A stretch of 64,000 bases of DNA from Epiperipatus broadwayi. Taxonomy: Eukaryota; Onychophora; Udeonychophora; Euonychophora; Peripatidae. The position numbers and the translations under genes are program-made. The stretch is taken from NCBI GenBank assembly GCA_028023455.1, contig JAQFVV010006203.1, forward strand, positions 14,234,348-14,298,347. Reading direction: 5' to 3'. The notes beneath the pieces are model-generated. The model worked only from the letters and a program-made list of their open reading frames with translations, had not been told where the DNA came from and did no database searches. Shown one piece after another: positions 40,101-46,000 of this stretch (position 1 is the stretch's first letter; every line of letters begins with the position of its first letter).

Positions 40101-43100
40101 GTTCTATTCCTTGTAGCCAGCAGGTTAATTCAATATTTGGTTGGACGGTTATCAAAATTTATTTTTTAAGAGTGACAAATGAGTTAAAAAAATTGCAGTG
40201 CCAATTTGATTGCTGACTATGATAAGAGAATCAGTGAAAGACAGTGTCTTTTTATTGTTCAAAGAATTCACTGAAATTCTTTCTGGTAATTAAATTATAT
40301 GTCAATTCAATGCTGAACATTAAATGAAGCAAACCCCAAATAGTGTCTGTTTTGAAATTATCACAAAAAATGATATCCACAAAAAATTGATTTCATTCTT
40401 TTCACTATTGCTTTATTGTCCTTTGTAGTTTAGCTCAATGATAGAATAGCGGATTAATTCTAAGCAAAAAAAACAAACAGTCTAATCACTAGAATGAAAC
40501 AATTGGGATCAACTACCTACTTGTGTGCTCAAATGCCGATCATATAATTATTTATTTTGTAGCTTCACTTAACACCAAAATAATAAAAAGTGAAATTTTC
40601 TTTGAAATCAATGAAAAATTTAAAGTTTCAGTAAAATATTGTAAGTTAATATTAAATATATTTCATCAATTTTCGACAAAAATATATTTTAAAATGACCA
40701 ACTTACTACATAATTAGGCTCAAAACTTTTTTTTAATCAGAGAAAAAAAGTTAATATTTTTGATCAACTTTATTTTTGAAAAGGCTTTAACAAGTTGTGT
40801 CAAGTACTATTTCTAGGACATATGATTTGTAAAAACAGTTAATCCAAACCAAAGAATGCATTTTATTTTTAAATAAAGTTTCAAGAATACTTGAGCATGT
40901 TAATGATATAAATGTCCATTCAATGTTGTACAACACTTTTAATTCATTTATTATTTTCATTATCTATAAAATAAGAATAGCTCTAGTACCATCTATAATA
41001 AGATTAATTAATTAGTAATTACCAAATGATAATGTATTTAAATCCCCAATTCCAGACCAATTTATGGGAATAGGAATTTAAATACATAATCATTTTGCAA
41101 TGATTAATTACTCAATCTAGCTGCAGATGGCACTAGAACTACTTGTTTTATTATATATTATATAAAGAATTAAGAGATTTGTTACCATTATCCATATCTA
41201 CATGTCTTAAAATCAAGATAATAGATGTGATAATATAAAATATCTAGCTACTTCATGTCCAAAGTCATCTATAATAGCTATTATCTACAATTAATTTATA
41301 CATACTTTATATTCACAAAACTTATTTATTTTTACTCCATTCCTATCTTTCATGAATCATTTTCATTTTCTCTCAATTCTCAATTGTTATTTCTTAACGA
41401 TTCTAAAAACTATAATCTCTTTTTTTAAGTAAAAATTTTCCACATCACCTTTATTATAAAAAAAATAGTACCAATTTTTTAACTACTACTTTTAAACTTT
41501 ATTTCTATAAAATGAGAATGAATATTCTAATTCATCTATTATCAATATATTTTTCTTCACTAAATTACCTGCTCTTTTTTCTATATGTATCTCAAGTAAC
41601 ATACTTTTCTCTTCTTCTTTTTTATTTAGCAAAGACAATTATTTCATTCAACATATATTACTGGTAACCTATATTTTGTATTTTATCTAAGCTTAGGTTT
41701 TTCATATCTCATATTTAGTCTTAATAATTTATTTTCCAATTCCATTAATCATAATATAAACAATATAGATAATAAAGAATAATCGTGCTTGAGATTTATC
41801 TCATTTATTACCTGATTGACTACGACCCAATTTCTATGTAAATACCAACTATCTTTTTTTAAATAATATTTTAGTAATAACAACTACCTTTATATAATAA
41901 CCTTATTTCCACTTCTATTTTTCCTAAGTTAAATCATAACCGTTCTCTATCTTAAAAAAATAAATATGCCTTTTTAGTTAAACTATAGATCATTTTTAAA
42001 ATTTAAATCAAAGGAAAATACGATTAATTTTCTTATCATTTCCATATCTTCTCGTATTTCTCCTAGTATTTTGTATTTACCCACATCTTAAGATAATTTG
42101 CAATATGAGAAAAGTCTGTTATGTCATTCTTCAAATATATATCAATCTTTCCCTTTTGAAATTAATTTTGCTCTTGTTATATTCTTTGCAATATCACCAT
42201 TTGCAATCATATCAAACAATTCAAAAAAGAAGTTAACTAAAATGCATCAGATTCTACTGATAGCAAGTATCAGTAAATTATCAACAATGCTCGGTAAAGG
42301 TTTACTTTAGCGACCAGGGCATATTCGCCATCTAGTTTTTAAAATTAGAACTAAAATCTTACGTATCTGCTCTTATATTACAATTACAGTAAATATTTAT
42401 TAATTAAAACGTAAAAGATAATAATAAAAAAAAATAATTTACCTTTTTAAGCATAATTATACGCTATGCATAGCAGGAAGTTGGAGAAAAGGGCGGCAGT
42501 GCTATATCTACTGCTGAAGGCAAATTCTTGGAGGTACGATGAAAATAAAGCCCTGCTGGTACCAGATTGGAATTTCAGCTTACGCTTGGCCCTCTTCCAC
42601 ATATTCTCAATTTTCTGGGTATGTATGTCTTGGTCTTCGGGATTCACGAAGTTGTCCTGGTGGACGACAACGGAATGCATGTGCACCCCATTGCTAAGTC
42701 TGCTGATATTATTGTACGCAGCCCAGCCATCTGAAAGTATGCGAGTCCCTGGTAAAATGTACTGCTGGATTAAGGCCTCCAATGAGCCAGCCGTTCTATC
42801 CGCAACTTCTGTCAAGAAGCATGTAGTCCCCCTATTGTATTTTCTGTGGAAATAATATGTTTCGTCGATTTCGATGACTAATGGCTCCCCATTGTCATCT
42901 ATTCCGCCGAGAACCATCGAGATAGTTTAAATTCTTAAGTTATAAATGCCGATAGTTTAAATTCTTAAGTTTCAAATAATTTAAACTAATTATTTTAATT
43001 AAACTAGTGCAATTATTTCAACTTCTTTAAAATGGTAAATAATTTTTTTATCTTTTACATTACATTTTAATAAATTTTAATGTAATTGTAATATAGTAGT

Positions 43101-43565
43101 ATATACGTAAGATTTTCGAATAATAATTTACTTATAATTTTGAAAACTAGAGGGCGAACATGATTTTTTATGCTGTGGTCGCTAAAGTAAACCTTTATTC
43201 AATGCTCAATTACTGTTTATTTGACTGCAAACGTTAGTTTCTGAACTCACTGTTAACACATAAAATATAAGAAATCTAATGAGTTTTACTGACTAGAGTT
43301 CTTACAGGTGAGCCATGAAAAAGCATTGATAATTTAAATTGGCAATATAATAAGTCAGTCCGAGAATGTCACACGACAATAACAATTTAAACAAGTTATA
43401 TTTTTAAAAAGTCATAATTTTTTATAAGTGAAGTTTTATCAAAGTATTTTTAAATTTTATATAAAATTGGGGTGGTTACTTTCTTTTCTATAATTACTAA
43501 CCGGTAAAATGTTTTCTGTCTGTTTTTGCTGCTACTACACTCGTACATGTGGTTTTTTCCTCCAT
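10038..43565 (-). CDS. DPH1: DPH1, diphthamide biosynthesis protein 1 (3' end missing)
   Basis: DPH1 pairs with DPH2 to make the radical enzyme that moves the 3-amino-3-carboxypropyl group of S-adenosylmethionine to a histidine of elongation factor 2, the first step of diphthamide synthesis in the cytosol. Ten exons join in phase: 43502-43565, 36132-36208, 28214-28283, 25138-25201, 22008-22129, 20911-21065, 20711-20829, 19605-19673, 12687-12843, 10038-10138. They give 332 codons plus two bases; the vertebrate protein has about 440 residues. Visible family motifs are NQIPAEIL (about 29-36), [16 protein letters not shown] (48-63), [11 protein letters not shown] (71-81), [12 protein letters not shown] (102-113), [38 protein letters not shown] (205-215), [17 protein letters not shown] and GTLGRQGSP. 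The first two cysteines for the 4Fe-4S cluster (near 109 and 212) are present; the third (ACPRLS region) is in an exon outside the window. Intron 7 uses a GC donor. Confidence 0.93.
10398..10425 (-). other. CTGAAGAA hairpin motif (variant with GACTGT stem)
   Basis: Reading minus: CTGAAGAA, stem GACTGT, loop AGC, stem ACAGTC, then GAAAC. Six perfect pairs. It sits just outside the left arm of the family B copy 2 palindrome. Its stem sequence differs from those at 447-475 and 5270-5303 but is fully complementary. Confidence 0.6.
10520..11060. repeat. Palindromic repeat family B, copy 2
   Basis: The left outer arm CTCTCCAAGCTGCTTGCAGA pairs with the right outer arm (GCACTGCAAGCAGTTTGGAG). The inner arms carry AAATCATGAGTTGCAACATG and the complement near 10820 and 10920. 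It shares these motifs with 6745-7200 but is well diverged. A (TG)n(TA)n microsatellite (11064-11085) lies just to the right. Confidence 0.6.
11321..12230. mobile_element. Inverted-dimer tRNA-SINE-like foldback element, copy 2
   Basis: Same outer arms as 4603-5585 (TATTTTTATATTGGATTATT at the left, complement at 12180-12205), same tRNA-like heads (box A TGGCTCAGTTGGTTAGAGCG near 11933-11952, box B GGTTCGAAT) and same hairpin motif (11457-11490 minus, 12038-12071 plus). The right tail (TAGAATACCATCATCA) matches the tail of copy 1. There is no 42-bp array, and a different, nested inverted repeat forms the centre. Arms are more diverged than in copy 1, so it is older. No convincing target-site duplication is seen. 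Confidence 0.75.
11671..11858. repeat. Nested palindrome at the centre of copy 2
   Basis: The left arm (GAGCAAAGTTGATTCATGG ... CTAGGTTGACTTATGGGAT) pairs with the right arm (ATCCCATAAGCCAACCTAGG ... AATCAACTTTGCTC), with a loop of about 45 bp. This core is absent from copy 1, whose centre is a short unrelated unpaired segment, so the family has at least two subfamilies that differ at the centre. Confidence 0.7.
12231..12686. other. DPH1 intron 9, exon-proximal part
   Basis: AT-rich intron sequence between the foldback element and exon 9. Nothing else recognised. Confidence 0.5.
12687..12843 (-). CDS. DPH1: DPH1 exon 9
   Basis: Encodes [20 protein letters not shown], then [20 protein letters not shown] and RQGSPHVLE. 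These are the hallmark YDPYSK and GTLGRQGSP segments of DPH1. Acceptor AAAAG, donor GAG-GTATGC; joins exon 8 in phase 2. Confidence 0.95.
12844..13524. other. DPH1 intron 8, upstream part
   Basis: AT-rich. A 64-codon minus-strand open frame at 13266-13460 has no family features and is not called. Confidence 0.45.
13525..14007. repeat. Palindromic repeat family D, copy 1
   Basis: Arms of about 235 bp with the centre near 13767. The left end is AGGGGATTTGAACTCAGACT, the complement of AGTCTGAGTTCAAATCCC on the right, which resembles a tRNA box B/T-arm facing outwards. The arms also share CACCAACTATCCACAC and ACACATGACCACACACATGT. Weaker pairing continues out to about 13456 and 14040. Related to 15678-16559 and to a fragment at 43845-43960. 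Non-coding; the open frame at 13804-13995 is just one arm. Confidence 0.75.
14041..15664. other. DPH1 intron 8, middle part
   Basis: AT-rich, with long T runs near 14655 and 15340. Short open frames at 14700-14954 and 15100-15321 are hydrophobic AT noise. No element boundary recognised. Confidence 0.45.
15678..16559. mobile_element. Palindromic repeat family D, copy 2, with 13-bp TSD
   Basis: The outer arms (GGATTTGAACTTAGATTTTT at left, diverged complement at 16520-16550) and the segments CATGTGAAAAAGATAGATGA and GCACTCATCAGTTGGGCC match family D. A second inverted repeat forms the centre: about 15965-16115 against 16170-16325 (GACATTATGTCAATCTAACC and its complement). Direct repeats AAACATGATTAGT at 15665-15677 and 16560-16572 flank the unit. 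An asymmetric 40-bp segment on the left (15678-15717) could be the tail if the element entered on the minus strand. No protein encoded. Confidence 0.75.
16573..16668 (+). repeat. SINE family E fragment, copy 1
   Basis: Contains AAGATCCCAGTTAATCTGGG, then TTGGTCAGATAAATGTCAAT, and ends TAAAAAGAAAAAAT. The same blocks occur in order at 19850-19985, including the A-rich 3' end. Non-coding SINE-like repeat. Confidence 0.5.
16669..17747. other. DPH1 intron 8, non-coding
   Basis: AT-rich with poly-A and poly-T runs. Nothing further recognised. Confidence 0.45.
17748..17944. repeat. Palindromic repeat family A, short copy
   Basis: ATTATAACTTTATCCTTCTT ... GCATTGCTAAATCCAT on the left pairs with ATGGATTTGGCAAAGC ... 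AGATAAAATTATAAT on the right. The central part carries TTTTTACAACCCACTAT and its complement. It matches the outer arms of 385-1019. Just to the right, 17958-18000 repeats the inner arm of that copy (GATAAAGAATATTGGAAATA). Confidence 0.65.
18053..18206. repeat. Hairpin repeat, 154 bp
   Basis: Arms of about 60 bp: AATCATAATAAAAATAATCA and CAGTCTTTCAATCCG on the left against CGGATTGAAAGACT and TGATTATTTTTATTATGATT on the right. Lies next to the family A copy, so it may be part of a larger composite. Confidence 0.65.
18207..19604. other. DPH1 intron 8, exon-proximal part
   Basis: AT-rich. A weak repeat-like stretch at 18405-18490 shares TCAGTATTAGTTAG with 51790. No gene recognised. Confidence 0.45.
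19605..19673 (-). CDS. DPH1: DPH1 exon 8
   Basis: Encodes [20 protein letters not shown] then AYR, the conserved GDGRFHLES motif. The acceptor TTGTTTTAG is followed by A TAT CTT, which fixes phase 2 and so demands that exon 7 end with two bases. Donor CAG-GTATTT. Confidence 0.95.
19850..19985 (+). repeat. SINE family E, copy 2
   Basis: Begins near GGTGACCATCCAACAATATT and runs through AAGATCCCAAGTTAATCTGG, then ATTAGTCAGATTAGAATCAA, to an A-rich end (GTAAAAAGAAAAAAAAG). It shares these blocks in order with 16573-16668. Confidence 0.5.
20551..20612 (-). repeat. tRNA-derived SINE head
   Basis: Reading minus: TTTAGTCTAATGATAGTACA (box A-like), then TGGTTGACAGATG region reversed, then GATTTGGATTCAAATCTGGG (box B-like T-arm with a paired stem). 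No intact acceptor stem. One of several diverged tRNA-like heads in DPH1 introns. Confidence 0.45.
20711..20829 (-). CDS. DPH1: DPH1 exon 7
   Basis: Encodes [20 protein letters not shown], then [19 protein letters not shown] plus two bases. The cysteine of ILGCTSP is the second ligand of the 4Fe-4S cluster in this family. The frame to exon 8 closes only if the exon ends AT before GCAAGT; the GT sites nearby (GTTATC, GTTCTC) give the wrong phase. Confidence 0.92.
20911..21065 (-). CDS. DPH1: DPH1 exon 6
   Basis: Encodes [20 protein letters not shown], then [14 protein letters not shown], very close to the vertebrate LYVFVDIRID and [13 protein letters not shown]. Acceptor CTTTAG, donor CAG-GTATAT. 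Phases 1 and 0. Confidence 0.96.
21066..22007. other. DPH1 intron 5
   Basis: AT-rich intron. Contains a direct tandem duplication of about 52 bp at 21445-21549. Nothing else recognised. Confidence 0.6.
21445..21549. repeat. Tandem duplication, about 52 bp x 2
   Basis: Two adjacent copies of TTTTTAGYATATAGTTTTAT followed by TCACRATTATCTTAAA and CAATTATTAATCAT, differing at a few bases. Confidence 0.8.
22008..22129 (-). CDS. DPH1: DPH1 exon 5
   Basis: Encodes [20 protein letters not shown], then [32 protein letters not shown] carries the first 4Fe-4S cysteine, and LVHYGHSCL is a family signature. Acceptor GGAAAG, donor A-GTAAGT. Confidence 0.96.
22630..22700 (-). repeat. tRNA-derived SINE head
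   Basis: Reading minus: TATAGCTTCATGGTAGTTAA (box A-like), TTGCTTGTCACATC, then GGTGTTCAAATCTGG (box B-like). Diverged, no closed acceptor stem. Confidence 0.45.
23371..23430 (-). repeat. tRNA-derived SINE head
   Basis: Reading minus: AGCATAGCAGTGGAATGATG, then GACTTGTAACTTCCGG, then ATCAAAGTTCAAGTC. The order matches box A, an anticodon region with TGT, and a box B that has lost its G-TTCGA core. Not a working tRNA. Confidence 0.45.
24050..24485 (+). mobile_element. tRNA-SINE foldback element, copy 3 (single tRNA head)
   Basis: Terminal inverted repeats of about 130 bp (ACTATTTCAATCATCTAGAA at left, complement at 24405-24445) match the ends of 4603-5585. Inside is only one tRNA-like region, plus strand, 24205-24275 (TAGTTGTTTAGAGC and AAGTTTGATTCC). 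The tail TGGCTTCATCACAAAC matches the copy 1 tail. Direct repeats ATATTTACAG at 24040-24049 and 24486-24495 flank it. It is either an internally deleted dimer that lost its left head or an older one-headed form. Strongly diverged. Confidence 0.65.
24496..25137. other. DPH1 intron 4, exon-proximal part
   Basis: AT-rich, no features recognised. Confidence 0.5.
25138..25201 (-). CDS. DPH1: DPH1 exon 4
   Basis: Encodes [20 protein letters not shown] then E plus two bases, the conserved (V)ALQxPEGLLL strand. Acceptor TTTCAG, donor GA-GTAAGT. Confidence 0.94.
26186..26249. repeat. Tandem duplication, 32 bp x 2
   Basis: Two identical adjacent copies beginning ATTTGCATATTTTTTCTAAT. Very recent or strongly constrained slippage. 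Confidence 0.9.
26935..27060 (+). repeat. Dispersed repeat with Helitron-like leader
   Basis: CTATATTACTATATAAA followed by TTGTTTGTTTGTAAC, and then CAACAAATATTGCATCAATC. The last block recurs at 50968-50990 in a similar setting. The TATATAAA...GTTTGTTTGT order resembles widespread Helitron 5' ends, but no hairpin-CTRR end was found, so the class is uncertain. Confidence 0.3.
27356..27570. repeat. Diverged tandem repeat, about 110-bp unit
   Basis: Two units and part of a third share GATAAACTTTTAGA, CAGTTTAAATATA and TTTAAAATGAT in order (starts near 27358, 27473 and 27559). Confidence 0.5.
28214..28283 (-). CDS. DPH1: DPH1 exon 3
   Basis: Encodes [20 protein letters not shown] then AKK plus one base, aligning to the family's LPxNYNFEIxKTxWRI. 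Acceptor TTGTAG, donor G-GTATTT. Confidence 0.95.
28284..32727. other. DPH1 intron 2, left part
   Basis: AT-rich intron with long T, A and AAT/AC runs (28290-28320, 28437-28454). Between about 29000 and 29560 the phrase GATTTGGGCAA/GATTTTGGTAA recurs with nearby ATATACT strings, which may be a decayed tandem repeat. No coding exon recognised; open frames at 28235-28519, 31540-31909 and 32064-32309 are low-complexity. Confidence 0.5.
32728..33124. repeat. Long hairpin repeat family F, 397 bp
   Basis: Arms of about 190 bp. The left begins TATAATAATAAAATTGTGCC and the right ends with its complement. Inner matched blocks include AAGCTATATAAATGATAATT, GGTTTAGCGCTTTTGAGAAA and CTCACTCATAGGAATCATTA. 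The centre is near 32925. A diverged partial relative lies at 46595-46680 (GCTATGATTACGA, GAAAGCGCT). No coding sequence. The ends are TA, so a TA-duplicating MITE is possible but not proven. Confidence 0.75.
33125..36131. other. DPH1 intron 2, right part
   Basis: AT-rich intron. Holds a diverged tRNA-like head at 34170-34245. No coding exon recognised. Confidence 0.5.
34170..34245 (-). repeat. tRNA-derived SINE head
   Basis: Reading minus: ATAATGATCATAGCTTATGC, TTGCTCTGAAACTC, then AGGAAGTTCAAATCCAG (box B-like). Weak. Confidence 0.35.
36132..36208 (-). CDS. DPH1: DPH1 exon 2
   Basis: Encodes [20 protein letters not shown] then QLAVKQ, matching the family's R(V)xNQIPxEILxxxxLxxA. Acceptor TTTTAG, donor CAG-GTACAT. 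Phase 1 on entry agrees with exon 1. Confidence 0.94.
36209..36792. other. DPH1 intron 1, 3' part
   Basis: AT-rich intron with no recognised feature. Confidence 0.5.
36793..36973. repeat. Hairpin element family G, 181 bp
   Basis: Near-perfect hairpin. The ends are AATAATATATATTAAGG and its complement; inside are CGCTTGAAAAAACGACAGTA and AATCTTAACACAAGATTT with their complements. The loop is only a few bases. It abuts the 5' end of the RTE LINE remnant. Non-coding MITE-like element. Confidence 0.75.
37293..38262 (+). pseudogene. RTE LINE reverse transcriptase pseudogene
   Basis: Open pieces at 37293-37658 (fingers/palm up to [14 protein letters not shown]) and 37819-38262 (palm to connection) are separated by stops and a frameshift. 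The catalytic motif reads FAVD instead of (F/Y)ADD, losing the first aspartate of the pair. The B motif is damaged ([13 protein letters not shown]). Not functional. Confidence 0.85.
38302..38538 (+). pseudogene. RTE LINE C-terminal pseudogene
   Basis: Starts [19 protein letters not shown] and continues through [20 protein letters not shown]; a stop follows IKRE, after which [19 protein letters not shown] and [11 protein letters not shown] can be read. This is the conserved region after the RT domain of RTE-like LINEs. Confidence 0.8.
38871..40977. other. DPH1 intron 1, non-coding
   Basis: AT-rich with one SINE-like fragment at 40421-40520. The open frames at 39583-39801 and 40523-40717 look non-coding. 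Confidence 0.45.
40421..40520 (+). repeat. tRNA-derived SINE fragment, family H copy 1
   Basis: GTAGTTTAGCTCAATGATAG resembles a tRNA box A and is followed by GGATTAATTCTAAGC and TTGGGATCAACTACC. A related fragment lies at 63715-63800 (GCAGTTTAGCTCAGTGACAG ... GAGGTTGATCTATC). Confidence 0.45.
40978..41141. repeat. Short foldback repeat family C, copy 2
   Basis: Left TAGCTCTAGTACCATCT and GTATTTAAATCC-type inner arm pair with GGAATTTAAATAC and AGATGGCACTAGAACTA. It shares its termini with 8586-8766. Confidence 0.6.
41142..42284. other. DPH1 intron 1, non-coding
   Basis: T-rich on the plus strand, with no element recognised up to the Merlin target-site duplication. Confidence 0.5.
42293..43199 (-). 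mobile_element. Merlin-superfamily DNA transposon, 907 bp
   Basis: Terminal inverted repeats share TAAAGGTTTACTTTAGCGAC plus CA at both ends, with further matching blocks inside (TTCGCC, CTAGTTTT and AAAATCTTACGTAT). An 8-bp duplication CAATGCTC flanks it (42285-42292 and 43200-43207), the size expected for Merlin. It encodes the DDE part of an IS1595/ISXO2-like transposase but too little for the N-terminal region. It sits in DPH1 intron 1, its right end about 300 bp from DPH1 exon 1. A 21-bp direct duplication (GATAGTTTAAATTCTTAAGTT at about 42920 and 42951) lies next to the truncated end of the gene. Confidence 0.9.
42447..42917 (-). pseudogene. Merlin transposase, N-terminally truncated
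   Basis: 156 codons of an ISXO2-like DDE transposase. Catalytic residues are visible: D18 in [18 protein letters not shown]63 in [10 protein letters not shown] and E104 in HTQKIENMW. Merlin/IS1595 proteins are usually 250-300 residues with an N-terminal zinc-ribbon or helical part, which is missing here. [10 protein letters not shown], which in relatives follows KYNRG..QW, instead precedes the first catalytic D, and the stretch after KYNRG is short. The frame is open, but the protein is rearranged and likely inactive. The ATG at 42917 is just the first in the open frame. Confidence 0.85.
43502..43565 (-). CDS. DPH1: DPH1 exon 1 (start codon)
   Basis: ATG at 43565-43563 begins [20 protein letters not shown] then T, with one base left before the donor G-GTTAGT. 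Joining to exon 2 restores [11 protein letters not shown] in phase, the expected place and length for the short variable N-terminus. No other ATG-plus-donor in this frame was seen upstream. Confidence 0.8.
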
Positions 43566-43844
43566 AATAAAGTTTCCAGATGTTTTTTTTCTCTGCGGGT
43601 ACGAGAGTGAGATTTCAAATGATAGATACTAGTAATAGTAAAGCAGTACGGAAAACGCAATTTATTCAGTGGTGCATAATACTCATTTCCATTAAATAAC
43701 TACATAAAAGAATTACGTTCCATTTTATTTAATGCATAATATTTCCGTCGTGTTATTTTCATTACACCACTCTCACGCAAGGTAAGAATTGGTTTCTATC
43801 CGTTTTTAACCCCTTGTGGAGGGATATAATCATAAACATATGGC
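43566..43844 (-). promoter_or_regulatory. Probable DPH1 5' flank
   Basis: The stretch just upstream of the DPH1 start is less AT-rich than its surroundings and has several CG dinucleotides (GCGGGTACGAG, GTACGGAAAACGC, TTTCCGTCGTG). It probably holds the promoter and 5' UTR. No TATA box at a convincing distance is seen. A family D repeat fragment begins at about 43845. Confidence 0.3.
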
Positions 43845-43960
43845 CAAAGACGTGAAAAGGATATATAATCCTCAAGATGCACCATGCTGAACCAGCACTC
43901 ATCAATTGGCGCAGATCACATCTCTTACACATATCTTCATCTTTGTCCACTATATATAGT
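43845..43960. repeat. Palindromic repeat family D, fragment
   Basis: GAACCAGCACTCATCAATTGG and GTGAAAAGGATATATAATCC correspond to one arm of the palindromes at 13525 and 15678. Only a part of one arm remains. It lies about 280 bp upstream of the DPH1 start codon. Confidence 0.5.
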
Positions 43961-44399
43961 CCCTCCCTTGTGCTAGTGTTGTAGTGAAAATAACTACAGA
44001 AATATTCATTAAATGGATAATTTCTAATCTTTTGAATGACTAATTCAAATTAATAACATTCCATTTTAATCTTTACTATAAGCTTTTCAGGTTATCTTTT
44101 TGTATATTTGGCGTAAATCATGTCTGAGCACTTTTCTATGGTGGATGAGGTTTTTTTTTTTAGATTTGGAGATCAATTTCAAAAAATTTTGTTTTAATGA
44201 TTTAACTAATATAAATAACTATGCGACCCAAAATCTCCAAAGAAGTTTTATACAAGGAGTTAAAAAAACAAGTTGAATACTGTACTTATTTTCAATTGGC
44301 AACACTAAATAGGTGGTATACCTATGATTTAGGAATCGAAAACAATGAGATTATTGTCAAGATGATGATATTGCACTAAGAGCTCTCACAAAAGAATGT

Positions 44400-46000
44400 A
44401 ATTTTTAACTCCGAGTTAGAGAACACGATAATGAGTCAATTATTATATGGAATGATGGATGACAAGTTCAGAAATGTTTTACAAAGTGAACCAACCCTTA
44501 CTTATAAATCTGTTAATGGGAAAATGTACCACACAGGAAGTAAATATTGGAGAATGCTTTGGAATTCCAAGTTACTATTTATGTGCTTAAGATCCCAATA
44601 GCTGTTAATAAAACAGACGACTCATAGTCCAAGCTGTAAAAGTTCAAATACTATTTTAATCTGTTACTGCTGCAGGGGAAAAGGCATATAAAGAAGTATT
44701 GCAAATTTAGAAGAGAAAAATGTAGTCTGTAGTTAATAGAATATTTAGCTTGTGTTTACGGAAATAAAGACAAGTATTAAAAACAACTCAAGTTTGGATT
44801 TTAAATTGCAGGGAGACAGTGTAAGAAGAAAAAATATTAAGAAAATTAATCTTACAGAGATGGTCATATTCTCTTCGATATTACTATCTGTGAATAAAGA
44901 ACTACCATGGAAGTAGATAGTGGTACTTGTTTATCTTAGTTATCACAGAAAAGCTGGTCTAAAATTAATAGTAAAAATAAAATGAAAGATGTTTGAGAAA
45001 ATATGTAATAACCACAGATGTTAATGGGAATAAAATAGACTTGAGTGGCAAAGTAACTATACCTGTTAAAATCAATTACAAAGTAAAATTTCTATCATAT
45101 ATTTAGTGGAGAGACATTTAAGCCCTCTACAGGGTAGAAACTAGTTCTGACAACTCGGAATTCAAATAGTATAAAGATGATTTACAATGGTAAACGTGAT
45201 AACATCAAGAAGTGGAAATTTTAAAATATTGAACACCTTAAATGATCCTGAATATAAAACTTTACAAAAATTAGATAAAATATGGATGCCCAAAAAGTTA
45301 ACTAAATTATATTGCAAGGTCTATATGGAATGTGCATACTCATACCATCTGAAGACTGAAAATAAGTGCTTAGTTTACTACCTAAGGGGCACCCAGGGGG
45401 AATGCACATTAGAGCCTTTATAAAGTTGTATGTTTGATGGGCTAACATGAGCCAGGAGGTAGAGAAGATAGTGAAGAATTGTTTAAAATGCTAATCTGCC
45501 TCCAAAAAGATTGGAATTCTGAAAAAAATCTATGTATATGTGACAAAGACTACACTTGGATCCTGCTGGGCCAACGAATGGCTACTTCTTTTTAATTGCA
45601 TAGAAACGGACTTCAATTGGATAAAGTATAAGCTCATCAAAAATACAAATCCTGAAGGTGCTATTCTAGCTTCAAAAAAAATCTTTGCAAGAAAGAGATA
45701 TCTAGAAACCATTGTGATGACAATGGAATTGTTTTTTCATCATAGATGTTTAAAGATTTTTTAGCTGATAAAAGAATAGGCCAAGTTTTGACACTGCCTT
45801 ACCATCCTGAATCCAATTATGTAGTCAAAAAGGCAGTTCATCTTAAATTGACATTTAATAAAACAACATACCAAGATATAAGCACTTACATCATTGGAAA
45901 TTTCACATGCAACTATCAGAGCTATCATGATTAATAATTCAATTGGTGAAAACAATTTAGAATGTGAAAATCGAGCAAGTTTAGATTAGAGACATTTAAG
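44400..46000 (+). mobile_element. Ty3/Gypsy LTR retrotransposon remnant
   Basis: Pieces in several frames appear in gag-pol order. They are a CCHC-like gag knuckle (GKRHIKKYCKFRREKC, about 44670), an aspartic protease core (MEVDSGTCLS, about 44905), an integrase zinc-finger region (HPG...MSQEVEKIVKNCLKC, about 45390-45490) and an integrase core (HLDPAGPTNGYFFLIA; KDFLADKRIGQVLTLPYHPE, 45550-45850). Reverse transcriptase and RNase H are missing between protease and integrase. No LTR pair was recognised. Many stops; inactive. Confidence 0.75.
45746..45934 (+). pseudogene. Integrase core fragment (Ty3/Gypsy)
   Basis: FKDFLADKRIGQVLTLPYHP then ESN corresponds to the integrase stretch around the third catalytic acid (YHPESNG.AE). 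Here ESN is followed by YVVKKAV rather than GxAERAV. The frame is short and broken on both sides. Confidence 0.7.

Noticed and set aside
42466-42855. 129-codon plus-strand open frame
   Set aside because: A shadow of the Merlin transposase, which reads on the minus strand with catalytic residues.
44400-46000. Complete Gypsy element with LTRs
   Set aside because: I searched both flanks for a repeated pair and saw none. RT and RNase H are absent and the frames are broken.
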